Notes under the pieces: model-generated
The model's database searches: none
What the model was told of the DNA's origin: nothing
The model's input: the letters and a program-made list of their open reading frames with translations, nothing else
Shown: piece after piece, positions 30,922 to 41,982 of the stretch
How positions within the stretch are numbered: position 1 is the first letter of the stretch
How the letters are laid out: each line of letters starts with the position of its first letter
Made by a program: the position numbers and the translations under genes
Assembly (NCBI GenBank): GCA_025965975.1
Contig: JAOPVX010000200.1
Location: 1-64,000 of the forward strand
Direction: 5' to 3'
Length of the DNA stretch: 64,000 nt
Source: Mycobacterium sp.
GTDB taxonomy: Bacteria; Actinomycetota; Actinomycetes; Mycobacteriales; Mycobacteriaceae

Positions 30922-31110
30922 TCAGTCGCGCGCTATGTAGGCGAGGACTTCCTTTTCGTGGTCGACGTAGTGATCGCCGCTGACATCGGCGATGGCCAGT
31001 TCGATCTTGCCGCCGACGAACGGGCGGGCGGCGGTGCTGTCAGTGGTAACGCTGAGCCGATGTCGTGCGCCACGGATAGGCCGTCGCCGGTCAGGGAGAA
31101 GTTGCCATGA
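30922..31110 (-). pseudogene. Arylsulfatase C-terminal remnant with a frameshift
   Basis: Two adjacent reverse-strand frames join into one sensible C terminus. HGNFSLTGDGLSVAHDIGS in one frame is followed, after a one-base frame change near the bases GGCTCAGCGTTACC, by VTTDSTAARPFVGGKIELA and IADVSGDHYVDHEKEVLAYI in the other. This order (GDGLxVxxDxxSAV..., then PFxGxI...VxVDVSGxxxxDxExE) is the end of mycobacterial arylsulfatases of the AtsD type, as I recall them. Only about 60 of the >700 residues remain, so it is a dead fragment. It lies just downstream of the PknG-like gene inside the repeat-bounded island. Confidence 0.65.
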
Positions 31111-31192
31111 TTTCGGTGTTGGCCACCGCTTGGTCGCCGACGGCACGGAAGCCCGTTCGTGGCGGACTGACTCCCAACGGCGCCGGGTCGGC

Positions 31193-34129
<2,937 letters not shown>

Positions 34130-34130
<1 letters not shown>

Positions 34131-35437
34131 CAGTGGTACTCGCTTAGTCGTGGCGCGATACCGGCAGCCACCGCCAGCGCCGCCAGCACACTGATGGCCG
34201 CCGCGCCGGCCGGAAGGAGGTTCAGCGCGGTGTAGGCATCCGTGATCCCGTCGCGCTGCCGATCGCGCAGTTGAGTGATGTCGTCCCGTAATGCGCTGTC
34301 CAACTCGGTGAACTGCGCCGTCGAGTGCTGCGGCGCGTCATCTCGCGCGATCGCCACGGCGCCGCCGAAGTCGCCGCCGGCCAGCTTGCGTCGGATCTCG
34401 TCATGGGAGCGCATCCAGCCGCGCAGCACGTCCGCCGCCCCGTTAACCCGGTGCTCGTCGAGCCGCCACCCGATCTGTGCGGTCCGCTCATCGAATCTGA
34501 TGTCGGACAGGGTGTCGGAGCCCCGTTTGAGCAGTCCGAGGATTTCATCCGCCCGGGCCTGCTCTGCGAGGATCCGCGCGCTCACCGCGGTGGCCAGCGG
34601 CTCACCGCCGTGCGTCCGCGCACTGGTGGCGGCCTGCGTCGACACCAGCCCGGCCACCGTCAACCACACCACGAGCACCGCCATCAGTACCGACGCCAGC
34701 ACCAGACCGGGGTTGAGCCGACGATGGCTGCGCCGAGCCAGCGCCGCCTGCGAGAGCACCAGCAACACCAGCACGAGGACGGCCGCCGCTATCACGACAC
34801 GAGACGGACCGACGGAGCGTCCCGACGCGATGACGGCACCGGATTGACTCGCGTACAACCGTTCGGCGGCCGGCATGATGTCCTGCTGCATCAGCGCGGA
34901 CGATTCGCTGAGGTAGGCGACGCCGATCGGGCGACCGGCGCGGTTGTTCGCACGAGCAGTGGCAATCATCCCGGTGTACACCGCCAGCTGGTTGGAGATG
35001 TCGGTGAGCAGCGTCAGCGAGTGAATATCGTTGGGCGACACGCCGTTCGAGGCGGTGACCAGGCCGGCGGATGCCTGTCCGATGGCGGCGTCGTAGCGAT
35101 CGCGGACGTCGTGCGGTTCGACGCCGCCGGACAGGAACGCGGTGGCCGCGGTCGTGTTGGCAAACGAGAGAGCGCCGTAGATCCGTTGTGCTGCATCGGC
35201 CAGCGGTTCCGTGTGCGATCGCAGGGTCTCCAGCTGGCCTTGCCGGTCGGAAACCGTCTTCGACGCGGTCGCACCGACGGCGAGCAACGCCGCGACCAGA
35301 ACGACGGCCACCAAGGCCATCCGGCCCGGCGTGGCTCTGAGGAAGTCGACGACCGGCCGGTCTGATTCCTCGGGATCGACGAGCAGGGACTCGTCGAGTG
35401 TGTGCGTCCGCTGGTGCGCCAGCTCACCGCTGTGCAC
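34130..35437 (-). CDS. GlnX-like membrane signalling protein
   Basis: 435 residues with four membrane helices: ~40-60 (MALVAVVLVAALLAVGATA), ~215-235 (VVIAAAVLVLVLLVLSQAAL), ~245-265 (VLASVLMAVLVVWLTVAGLV) and ~410-428. Two extracytoplasmic helical domains lie between them. This is the topology of GlnX (Rv0412c), which passes the GlnH signal to PknG. The order glnX-glnH-pknG and the overlapping stop/start at 34130 reproduce the conserved operon. The promoter is presumably in the ~375 bases upstream. Sequence identity to the core-genome copy cannot be measured here. Confidence 0.85.
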
Positions 35438-35813
35438 TCGACATCACCTCATCGCACGTTGGGCCTGGACCAGCCTCCATCCAGCGCCGATGGATCGCAC
35501 GGTAGCCCTCGGAAACGCATTGCGAGGGTAGTTGCCACAGTCAGCATCCCGCTCGCACCGGGCCCTTCCGTTCCTGCGGCCCTTGCCGGCGAACTGTCGC
35601 CGTTGAGCGGGTCGACAGCGAACAGAAACATGTTCTATGTCAGGTGGGCCGGACTTCAGCCTGGAGAACTTCAACACCGACGACATGGAGGTATTGATCG
35701 GTGGCCAAGCCCGTCCGGGTGCTCGTGGAGGCCTACGCGGGCACAAACAGTCGCAAGACTTGGCCACCGTCACATTCACCGGGCACCCCGCGTGACGACT
35801 TGTGCCGGGCACG
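35438..35813. other. Upstream region of the glnX-like operon and island right end
   Basis: Presumed promoter region of the leftward operon. No confident sigma-factor site was found. Apart from the short rightward frame at 35637-35795 described separately, the frames are short and unrecognised. It ends at the right copy of the 31-bp repeat. Confidence 0.45.
35637..35795 (+). CDS. Possible 52-residue ORF, unrecognised
   Basis: ATG to TGA encodes a short acidic-then-basic peptide beginning MSGGPDFSLENFNTDDMEVL and ending TVTFTGHPA. The first half has balanced, protein-like composition. There is no clear ribosome-binding site and no recognised family. It stops 18 bases before the right 31-bp repeat and points outward, so it could be a fragment of a gene cut by integration or a small gene of the element. 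Confidence 0.3.
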   Translation: MSGGPDFSLENFNTDDMEVLIGGQARPGARGGLRGHKQSQDLATVTFTGHPA

Positions 35814-35844
35814 CTGCCGGGGGCGCAGGTCAGAGGGTGTTTTT
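35814..35844 (+). repeat. Right copy of the 31-bp direct repeat (putative attR)
   Basis: Perfect copy of 30316-30346, including the last 12 bases of tRNA-Arg without the rest of the tRNA. Flanks differ immediately on both sides (ATCCGCGGG follows here, GGACCTGCC at the left copy). The two copies are 5,498 bases apart, start to start. This defines the island that contains the glnX-glnH-pknG-like operon. Confidence 0.8.
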
Positions 35845-35953
35845 ATCCGCGGGAAATGACGGCCACAGCGACGCGGCTGCCTGTTCGTGGCCGGGAATGA
35901 TCTGATGTCCACGGGCGTCGGCACCCGGTATAGCCGACAGATAAGGTTGGCAG

Positions 35954-36784
35954 ATGAAGTTCGGCATCTCGACGTTCGTCAACGACGACAGCATCGACAC
36001 GGTATCGCTGGCACGCGCGATCGAGGAGCGGGGTTTCGACTCGCTAGTGATCGCTGAGCACACGCACATTCCGGCAAGTCGGGAGTCGGCGTACCCGCTT
36101 GGTGGCGAGTTGCCGGCGATCTACTACCGGACACTGGACCCGTTCGTCACGCTCGCCGCCGCGGCGGCCGTGACTTCCAAGATCGAACTCTTCACCGGGA
36201 TCGCACTACTCATCCAGCGTGATCCGATCATCACCGCGAAGGAGGCCGCGAGCATCGATCTGATCTCCGGCGGCCGGTTCGTGTTCGGCGTGGGCGCCGG
36301 GTGGAACATCGAGGAGCTGCGGGACCACGGCACGGACCCGAAGACGCGTGGTGCACTGTTGGACGAGCGCATCGAAGCCATCAAGGCGCTATGGACGACC
36401 GATCCCGCCGAGTACCACGGCAAGCACGTCGACTTCGATCCGGCCTTCAGCCGCCCCAAACCGGTTCAACACCCACATCCGCCCATCTACATCGGCGGCG
36501 ACTCCGATGCCACCGTCAAACGAGTGATCCGGCACGACGCGGGCTGGATATCCAACCCCCTCCCCGTCAAGGCACTGACCAAACGCATCGACCAGATGCG
36601 GAACGGCGCAGGACGCGACGTTCCACTAGCGATGTTCGGCACGCCCAATGACGCTGACTACTGGCGCGCCGCCGAAGACCTCGGTTTCGGCCAGCTAGCA
36701 CTTCTGTTGCCCACGCTGCCGCTCGCCGAATCGCTTCGAGTGCTCGACGAATACTCCGCACTCGTGGAGCGGTACCGCGGCTAG
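35954..36784 (+). CDS. LLM-class F420-dependent oxidoreductase
   Basis: 276 residues with the luciferase-like monooxygenase TIM barrel: LARAIEERGFDSLVIAEHTHIP, VTLAAAAAVTSKIELFTGIAL, KEAASIDLISGGRFVFGVGAGWN and RPKPVQHPHPPIYIGGDSD. In mycobacteria these usually bind reduced F420 rather than FMN. The substrate is unknown. An AGGTTGGCAG sequence precedes the ATG. It lies just outside the right island repeat, next to an FAH-family hydrolase and a broken metallo-beta-lactamase gene on the other strand, suggesting a degradative role for aromatic or lactone compounds. Confidence 0.9.
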   Translation: MKFGISTFVNDDSIDTVSLARAIEERGFDSLVIAEHTHIPASRESAYPLGGELPAIYYRTLDPFVTLAAAAAVTSKIELFTGIALLIQRDPIITAKEAASIDLISGGRFVFGVGAGWNIEELRDHGTDPKTRGALLDERIEAIKALWTTDPAEYHGKHVDFDPAFSRPKPVQHPHPPIYIGGDSDATVKRVIRHDAGWISNPLPVKALTKRIDQMRNGAGRDVPLAMFGTPNDADYWRAAEDLGFGQLALLLPTLPLAESLRVLDEYSALVERYRG

Positions 36785-36873
36785 CGCCGTGCCGACGTAT
36801 CGACGCTTGCGACGGTCGTTGAGAATCGTGAGGGCGAACGACGGCAGTGGAATGGTGCGGCGACCAACGGCGA

Positions 36874-37806
36874 TCAGTAGAAAGTGCTCAATGGGTGCGG
36901 TACGGCCCCAGCGACCACCCGGTGGGTCAGAACTCCGAGTCGTTCGACCTCAAGGCGGACTTCGTCGCCCGGCTGCAGCCAGCCCCTGAAGCTGTCAGGC
37001 GCCATGGCGTAGTGCTCGTAAAGGCATCCTGTCGCCACCGTCCCCGAACCGATCACGTCTCCTGGCCGCAGCCAGGTGCCGCGCGATGCGTAGGTGATCA
37101 TGTCGGCGAAGTCCCAATCGATCGAGTCCCACCGCCCAGAGCTCACGAGCTCGTCGTTGACGTGTGCGGACATGCTCAGGTCGAATCCCTTTTTGCTCCG
37201 GCTGGATTCGAGTTCGTCGGGAGTGACGAGCATCGGACCAAGGGTGGTTGCCCCGTCCTTGCCCTTGGCCGGCCCGAGGCCCATCGCCATCTCCTTGAGT
37301 TGGAGGTCGCGAGCGCTCCAGTCGCACATCAACATGTATCCGGCAATGCAAGCTTCTGCCTCGCCTCGCGGGATGTTGAACCCGGTGCGTCCGATCACTG
37401 CACAGACCTCGAGCTCGTAGTCGAACTGCGTGGATCCCGGCGAGATCGCTACATCGTCATGTGGGCCAATGACAGCGGCGATGTTGGAGAAATAGAACGT
37501 CGGGACCCGACTGTATCCGGAGTCAACAGTGAGCCCAACCCTCGCAGAACAGTTTCTAATGTGCTGCAGGAAGCCGACGTGGTCTCGGATCGAGCGGGGC
37601 TGCAACGGCGCTCGCAGCGTCGCGCCGTGGAGCCCGATGACCTCGCTTGGCGCGGAAAGTGCGCGGTCGCGGGCTGCGCTCAGCCCGTCCGGGGAATCAA
37701 GTAGGTCCAACAGCGTCACCCCGTATTGGAGTGCATGAATGGCACCGTCTTGAACCACGCCGACCCGGTCGTGTACGGACGCGTCGGCGTAGGTGACCCA
37801 CCTCAT
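36874..37806 (-). CDS. Fumarylacetoacetate hydrolase-family protein
   Basis: 310 residues. The FAH catalytic fold is evident: DHVGFLQHIRN, then the metal-binding DYELEVCAVIGRTG, CDWSARDLQLKE, GPMLVTPDEL and PGDVIGSGTVATGC. Enzymes of this family cleave C-C bonds in acylpyruvates or decarboxylate oxaloacetate-like compounds in aromatic catabolism. The substrate cannot be assigned. The start ATG overlaps the upstream broken metallo-hydrolase stop (TGATG), so the two were once a coupled operon. Confidence 0.9.
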   Translation of the reverse strand: MRWVTYADASVHDRVGVVQDGAIHALQYGVTLLDLLDSPDGLSAARDRALSAPSEVIGLHGATLRAPLQPRSIRDHVGFLQHIRNCSARVGLTVDSGYSRVPTFYFSNIAAVIGPHDDVAISPGSTQFDYELEVCAVIGRTGFNIPRGEAEACIAGYMLMCDWSARDLQLKEMAMGLGPAKGKDGATTLGPMLVTPDELESSRSKKGFDLSMSAHVNDELVSSGRWDSIDWDFADMITYASRGTWLRPGDVIGSGTVATGCLYEHYAMAPDSFRGWLQPGDEVRLEVERLGVLTHRVVAGAVPHPLSTFY

Positions 37807-38640
37807 CAGTGCACCGCCCCGGATGAACGGGAGATCGTTGGGTCCACGAATCCCTCCAGCGCCGCGATCTGCTGTAGAACCGCGGCTGTGCTCGGGTGTG
37901 GCGCATCGGGATCCAGCGACTGATAGACGTTGAGCACGTTCTGGACGAGCCGCCCGCTGTGCGGCATGCTCGCGTATCCGCCGCGATCCATCGATGCGAT
38001 CGCGGCGGCTACGTCGAGGCCGTCCTCGAACCGCTTCGTTGCTTCCGTGACAATGAAGCGCAGGTGATCGCGGACCTCGTGGACGCCGGACTTGTCGGTG
38101 ACCGGCCGGTGCCCGGGCACGATGACATCCAAGTCCAGATCAAGGACCAGGTCGCACGCAGCGATCCAGCGTTGCGTCGGTCCTGACCAGGCGATCGGTG
38201 TTCCACCGATGAAGAGGATGTCACCGGCGAACATCAGCTTGGCATCCGGCACGTAGATGAGTGTGTCACCGGACGTGTGGGCGGGGCCGACCTGGATCAG
38301 CCGTACTTCGCGGCCACCGCCATCGAGGCTGAGCTCGCCGGAGGATGTTCGCGTCGGCCCGGTACTGGTGATGCCCTCAAAGGTGAACGGTGCCGGGACT
38401 GCTCGTGCGAACTGTCCGAATTTTCCGTCGGCGCGCTTGAGTGCGGCGAGTTCGTCAACGGCCTGCTGCGTCATCAGCGCCGCCGCAGCTTCGGAAGCGA
38501 CGATCTCCACATTCCGATCGGCGAGGAGTTGGTTGCCGAAGTAGTGGTCACCCTCGAAGACGTCGAGACGACCACGATCGTTGACGCTGTCCTCAACGGT
38601 GTCGCCAGACCCGCCCCAATCCAGGCAAAACTCGGCGATA
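37806..38640 (-). pseudogene. Metallo-beta-lactamase-fold hydrolase, 5'-truncated and frameshifted
   Basis: From GDHYFGNQLLADRNVEIVA onward the frame is a normal MBL-fold hydrolase: PAHTSGDTLIYVPDAKLMFAGDI supplies later metal ligands, and VIVPGHRPVTDK the last His. Upstream, the conserved HxHxDH box is disrupted. The preceding strand TIVVVST is encoded in a different frame, and the bases TCGACGTCTTCGAGGGT look like a one-base loss from a codon run ending in His-Phe-Glu-Gly. The open frame therefore runs into an unrelated N terminus (RPPPIAEFCLDWGGSGD). The first ~60-80 residues expected for the family are also missing. Active enzyme is unlikely. Confidence 0.75.
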
Positions 38641-38726
38641 GGTGGGGGCCGGGGGCGCGTCGCCACCGGCCCCTCCTATCGCTAGCGCGGCGTTAGCACC
38701 GACGCGCGGATGTTCACCGGATCACA

Positions 38727-39125
38727 TCACAGCGGGATCCAGAAGCCCAGGAACCAGAAGCCCCAGGCACCGCGGTCCTGGTCCCAGTACGGCTCGACGC
38801 GTTGGCCCTGCCAGTTGAAGGGCTGATGGTCCCAACGGGCGTCGTCGATGCCGCGCTGATCCCATTGCCGCTGGTCCCAGCCGCCCTGATCCTGTCGCCC
38901 TTGATCCGGTCGCCACTGATCCGGTCGCCACTGGTCCCCCCACGGGCGACCGTCGCCACGGTGATCCTGTCCACCGTCACCGCGTTGGTCGCCCTGGCAG
39001 TTTTGTGCCCAGCACGGCTGCCAAGGGTCAGCGGACGCCGTGCCGAGGCCGACGCCCAGCCCGAGAGCGCTAAAGCCCAACGCGCCCACGATTGCGCCTC
39101 GCGCCACAGTTTGCCTGAACCTCAT
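38727..39125 (-). CDS. Secreted Trp/Asp/Gln-repeat protein
   Basis: 132 residues. The Sec signal peptide is MRFRQTVARGAIVGALGFSA..., with cleavage near TASADPW. The mature region has one Cys pair (PCWAQNC) and degenerate five-residue repeats (WRPDQ, WRPDQ, GRQDQ, GGWDQ, RQWDQ). It ends in an aromatic tail, QRVEPYWDQDRGAWGFWFLG followed by FWIPL. Similar mycobacterial secreted proteins end with this aromatic tail and have no known function. The repeat-rich centre probably varies in number between strains. Confidence 0.8.
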   Translation of the reverse strand: MRFRQTVARGAIVGALGFSALGLGVGLGTASADPWQPCWAQNCQGDQRGDGGQDHRGDGRPWGDQWRPDQWRPDQGRQDQGGWDQRQWDQRGIDDARWDHQPFNWQGQRVEPYWDQDRGAWGFWFLGFWIPL

Positions 39126-39489
39126 CGTTGTGCTCCTTCAATGTTGTGAGCTGCCTATCAATTGAGTCGACAGATCCAAGGCCAGCACCGCCCGCGCTTC
39201 GCTTGACAGGCGGTTTCGCTTCAGATCGCGATGCTCAGGGATGGGTCGCTGCAATATCGCTGCACCGTCGTGCGACGTGCGACCCCCCACTTGTTCTATC
39301 GAGGTACTCCCCCGGGCTGTTACCCAACCCGTAGTGAGCTGAACCACTCACCGTCAGTGTTCACCAACGGAACGCAAACGGTCTTGGGTAGACAGTTGGC
39401 GTGGGTGTGGTGACGGTTTGCCTGTTGGGTTTGTTGGGCGCGTTGGGCCGGTGAGGTGTGGCGGGTCGGATGGCGGCGGGTCGAGTGCG
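39126..39489. other. Intergenic region upstream of the secreted Trp-rich protein
   Basis: Presumed promoter region for the leftward secreted-protein gene. Overlapping short frames show no recognisable motif, and no confident sigma site, hairpin or repeat was found beyond a short T/G-rich run near 39412-39450. Confidence 0.4.
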
Positions 39490-39639
39490 ATGCACTCGGA
39501 GACCCGCACCATCGGTGTCGTCGTCAAGGACCCCCAGGAGAGTCTCGACGGCATCCGCCGCGCTGTCGATCATGTGCTGCCCGGGGCGTCGGCGCGACGG
39601 GCGCTCTACTACCGCTACCTCCTGCGCTGGAGCCGTTAA
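39490..39639 (+). CDS. Possible 49-residue ORF, unrecognised
   Basis: ATG at 39490 gives MHSETRTIGVVVKDPQESLD, then GIRRAVDHVLPGASARRALY and YRYLLRWSR. The composition and predicted helix look protein-like, and the ORF ends 13 bases before the convergent lipoprotein gene. The ribosome-binding site is weak. It may be a small basic protein or the tail of a lost gene; no family is recognised. Confidence 0.35.
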   Translation: MHSETRTIGVVVKDPQESLDGIRRAVDHVLPGASARRALYYRYLLRWSR

Positions 39640-39652
39640 ATCAAACTCGGTG

Positions 39653-40333
39653 CTATCTGGGGAGTTTGGACTCGATCTTGTCGGCGACGGCGGCGGCCTG
39701 CGTCACGGCGGACTGCTGCTGCAGCTTGCACGCCTGGATGTCGAGGATCAAGTTCGCGGCCATCGAGAGCACATGCTGGCACGACCTGGTCCGGTCACCA
39801 CTACCGCGGGTGTACGGCATCGCAAGGCGGGTGCCGGTCTTGGTGAGGTCGCCACTTCGCCAGGCAGGCAACGCCTGGCCGTTGAGCTGAATGTTGACGT
39901 TGTGATTGGCGCACTTCGACCATCGGTCTGTTGACTCGGTGAAGAATTGCCGTGCTCCATCGGTGCTGCGGTAGGAGACGACGGATTGCACGACGAGGGA
40001 ATCCCATCGGTCGGTGTCCGGTACCCGAAACAGTTGCTGGCGCACCGACTTCCAGTGACTGGACTCATAGATCGGCGCCTCGTTGACCTGCCACACCCCC
40101 AGGCAATTGAGGTTGGGCAGAAGGTTGCGGTGATCACCCATCTGCGACACCGGCGGATGCGGTGTCAGCCCGCTGGTTCCCATGATCGCGTTGAGATCGT
40201 CGGCACTGAGTAGTAACCCGGTGAGCGCGGAGTCAGGCACCAACTTTGGTTCCGACGCGCCAAGGGGCGCACCTCCACCGCAGCCGGCCAGCGCAAAACT
40301 GAGCGCAAGCACGCCAAAGAGACAGCGTTTCAC
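39653..40333 (-). CDS. Lipoprotein with PknH-type extracellular sensor domain
   Basis: 226 residues. The signal is MKRCLFGVLALSFALAGCGGG, with lipobox LAGC (Cys18). The rest matches the PknH_C-like sensor domain of mycobacterial lipoproteins (LppH/LpqQ type): LLLSADDLNAIMGTSGLTPH, YESSHWKSVRQQLFRVP, FFTESTDRWSKCANHNVNIQ and SCQHVLSMAANLILDIQACK, with conserved Cys positions for disulfides. The free-standing domain is probably surface-anchored; its ligand is unknown. It is 4 bases downstream of another secreted protein, forming a two-gene unit. Confidence 0.85.
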   Translation of the reverse strand: MKRCLFGVLALSFALAGCGGGAPLGASEPKLVPDSALTGLLLSADDLNAIMGTSGLTPHPPVSQMGDHRNLLPNLNCLGVWQVNEAPIYESSHWKSVRQQLFRVPDTDRWDSLVVQSVVSYRSTDGARQFFTESTDRWSKCANHNVNIQLNGQALPAWRSGDLTKTGTRLAMPYTRGSGDRTRSCQHVLSMAANLILDIQACKLQQQSAVTQAAAVADKIESKLPR

Positions 40334-40337
40334 CGAA

Positions 40338-40880
40338 TTAGGCGTGTGTTCCGGCCGCGGCGCAGGCTTGTTGGACCAGCCCAGCTTGGGTGTTCATCTG
40401 GGTGGCGGTGCTGTTGAGGCTTTCGCCCGGAATTCGCAACCCCATCTCGATGACCAGCTTGCTAGCGCCGAGCGACCAAACCCGCATCGGATCGGCGATC
40501 GAGGGATCCAATCCCGGAGTACCAGCCGTCTGCATTGCTAGCGCGGCCCCTTGCCGAAGCGCAGTCCTTCCCACCGCGTTGCTGCTGTCGACGGCTGGAT
40601 CTGAGTAGTTCGAACCCTCGAAAGAGTCGGCGAAGTCCCCGTAATAGTTCGAGGAGTCGTCCAGCACCTGAGCGAACGTCCCGCAAGCCGACGCCGCGGA
40701 ATCAGTAAGGTTTTCCGACGGGTCCGCGGGGGTCACCACCACCGGCCCGGGCGATGACCCATCGGTCCCGACGTTATCGGCCGAGGCGGACGGAACGACT
40801 GTCAATCCGACGCCGAGCGCGAATAACGACGCGGCCAACGCCCGCTCACATACGTGGGATGACTTCAATGTTTCCTCCAA
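40338..40880 (-). CDS. Secreted hypothetical protein
   Basis: 180 residues. An N-terminal segment CERALAASLFALGVGLTVVP, then SASADN, is a Sec signal. The mature part has two Cys (SACGTFAQVL and QQACAAAG) and a helical region with ALRQGAALAMQTAGTPGLDP. This resembles small secreted helical mycobacterial proteins annotated only as conserved exported. I cannot give a function. It precedes the sensor-domain lipoprotein by 4 bases, so the two products may act together at the cell surface. Confidence 0.75.
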   Translation of the reverse strand: MEETLKSSHVCERALAASLFALGVGLTVVPSASADNVGTDGSSPGPVVVTPADPSENLTDSAASACGTFAQVLDDSSNYYGDFADSFEGSNYSDPAVDSSNAVGRTALRQGAALAMQTAGTPGLDPSIADPMRVWSLGASKLVIEMGLRIPGESLNSTATQMNTQAGLVQQACAAAGTHA

Positions 40881-41272
40881 GGTAGTCGGTCTCGCAAGGT
40901 CAGCTGGGTTTTAGTTCACTCGCTGGCGGGCGGTCGCACCGGCCTGCCCAACCCACGTCGACGAGCCCCGTCCAGTCTCGAGGGCACTAACGCGAACAAC
41001 GGTCGATTGATCAGGTGTCCAAATAGTGAACTGTCGCCCAACTACAGATTTCTAGTAGTGGTCCATTGGCTTTCGTAACCCTGTGGGGAGGATTGCGTCT
41101 CTCTGTGGTCCGGACAAGACCCCACGTGCCAAGACGCCCATTCGATGGAAATCGGGCGCGAACTGTTTGCAGTGCGTTCACCGTTTGGCAACCCCACCAT
41201 TAGAGGCTCCGACGCGACAGATCCGTTGGATCCCGCTGTGGATTCCGACCCACGAGAGGCGCTAAAACAACC
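40881..41272. other. Divergent promoter region between a secreted-protein operon and the MspA-like pair
   Basis: About 390 bases separating leftward (40880) and rightward (41273) secreted-protein genes. It should contain promoters for both. Short frames inside are not convincing. No strong consensus promoter or operator was identified by eye. Confidence 0.4.
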
Positions 41273-41953
41273 ATGGTGAACCGCTTTGGCATGCTGGCAG
41301 TCGTCTGCCTCGCGATCCCGGTCGGGGCCGCGCCGATCGCGCAGGCCGATCCGCCTCCACCCCCCGATCCCGCGGCGCCGGTGAATGCCACCAACCCGCT
41401 CCCGCCCGAGGGTGCGGTTCCGTCGGCGCCTCCCGGAGTCCTCGACACGCCGGACGGCTGGCACCTCGAGGTCGTCGGCGCCAACGAGACGCAGCTGCCG
41501 GTGGCTCCGTTGACCACCGCGATCACCTCGCGTGAGTACCTGATCGCAGGCACCTTCACCGGAAAAATCTCCGGCGGCGGCAAGACCAAGCTGGCCGGCG
41601 GCTCGATGGAGGCCGGCGAGCAGATCGGCTGCGGCATCATCTCCGACGAGACCGAGATCAACCCCGGCGCCTCCTTAACCCCGGGCATGAACTTCCCCTC
41701 CATGTTGCCCACCCTCAGCGCCGGCCTCAGCCTTCAGGGCAAGGTGTACCTGAAGCCCGGCACGGTGACGACCGTCGCCCTCGACAAGAAGTCATTCAAG
41801 GGCAGCTCGACGCGCATCACCATCACCGGCGTCCGCGTCAAGACCGACCAGTGCGCAGGCCAGTCCTTCATCCGCTCGTACGCAACGCTGACGAGCTCGA
41901 CCGACAACACCGACGACGTCATCACCTACCTCGGCGTCACCAAGGCCGTTTAA
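41273..41953 (+). CDS. MspA-family porin-like protein (first of a tandem pair)
   Basis: 226 residues. Signal peptide MVNRFGMLAVVCLAIPVGAA, cleaved near AQADPPP, then a Pro-rich linker. The MspA-type beta-rich domain includes PLTTAITSREYLIAGTFTG, EAGEQIGCGII and the C-terminal QSFIRSYATLTSSTDNTDDV. It contains Cys pairs (GCGII and QCAGQ) absent from classical MspA, so it belongs to the cysteine-containing branch annotated as MspA family. Presumed to form or assist outer-membrane channels. The second copy follows after 29 bases, and the two domains align along their whole length. Confidence 0.85.
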   Translation: MVNRFGMLAVVCLAIPVGAAPIAQADPPPPPDPAAPVNATNPLPPEGAVPSAPPGVLDTPDGWHLEVVGANETQLPVAPLTTAITSREYLIAGTFTGKISGGGKTKLAGGSMEAGEQIGCGIISDETEINPGASLTPGMNFPSMLPTLSAGLSLQGKVYLKPGTVTTVALDKKSFKGSSTRITITGVRVKTDQCAGQSFIRSYATLTSSTDNTDDVITYLGVTKAV

Positions 41954-41982
41954 ACCCAGTCGACCTCGAACGAAAGAAAACA

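Noticed and set aside
35402..35905. 167-residue rightward frame crossing the right 31-bp repeat
   Set aside because: Spans the glnX-like start and the repeat, with no motif or ribosome-binding site.
41083..41265. 60-residue rightward ORF upstream of the MspA pair
   Set aside because: No ribosome-binding site, no homology recognised, lies in the presumed promoter region.
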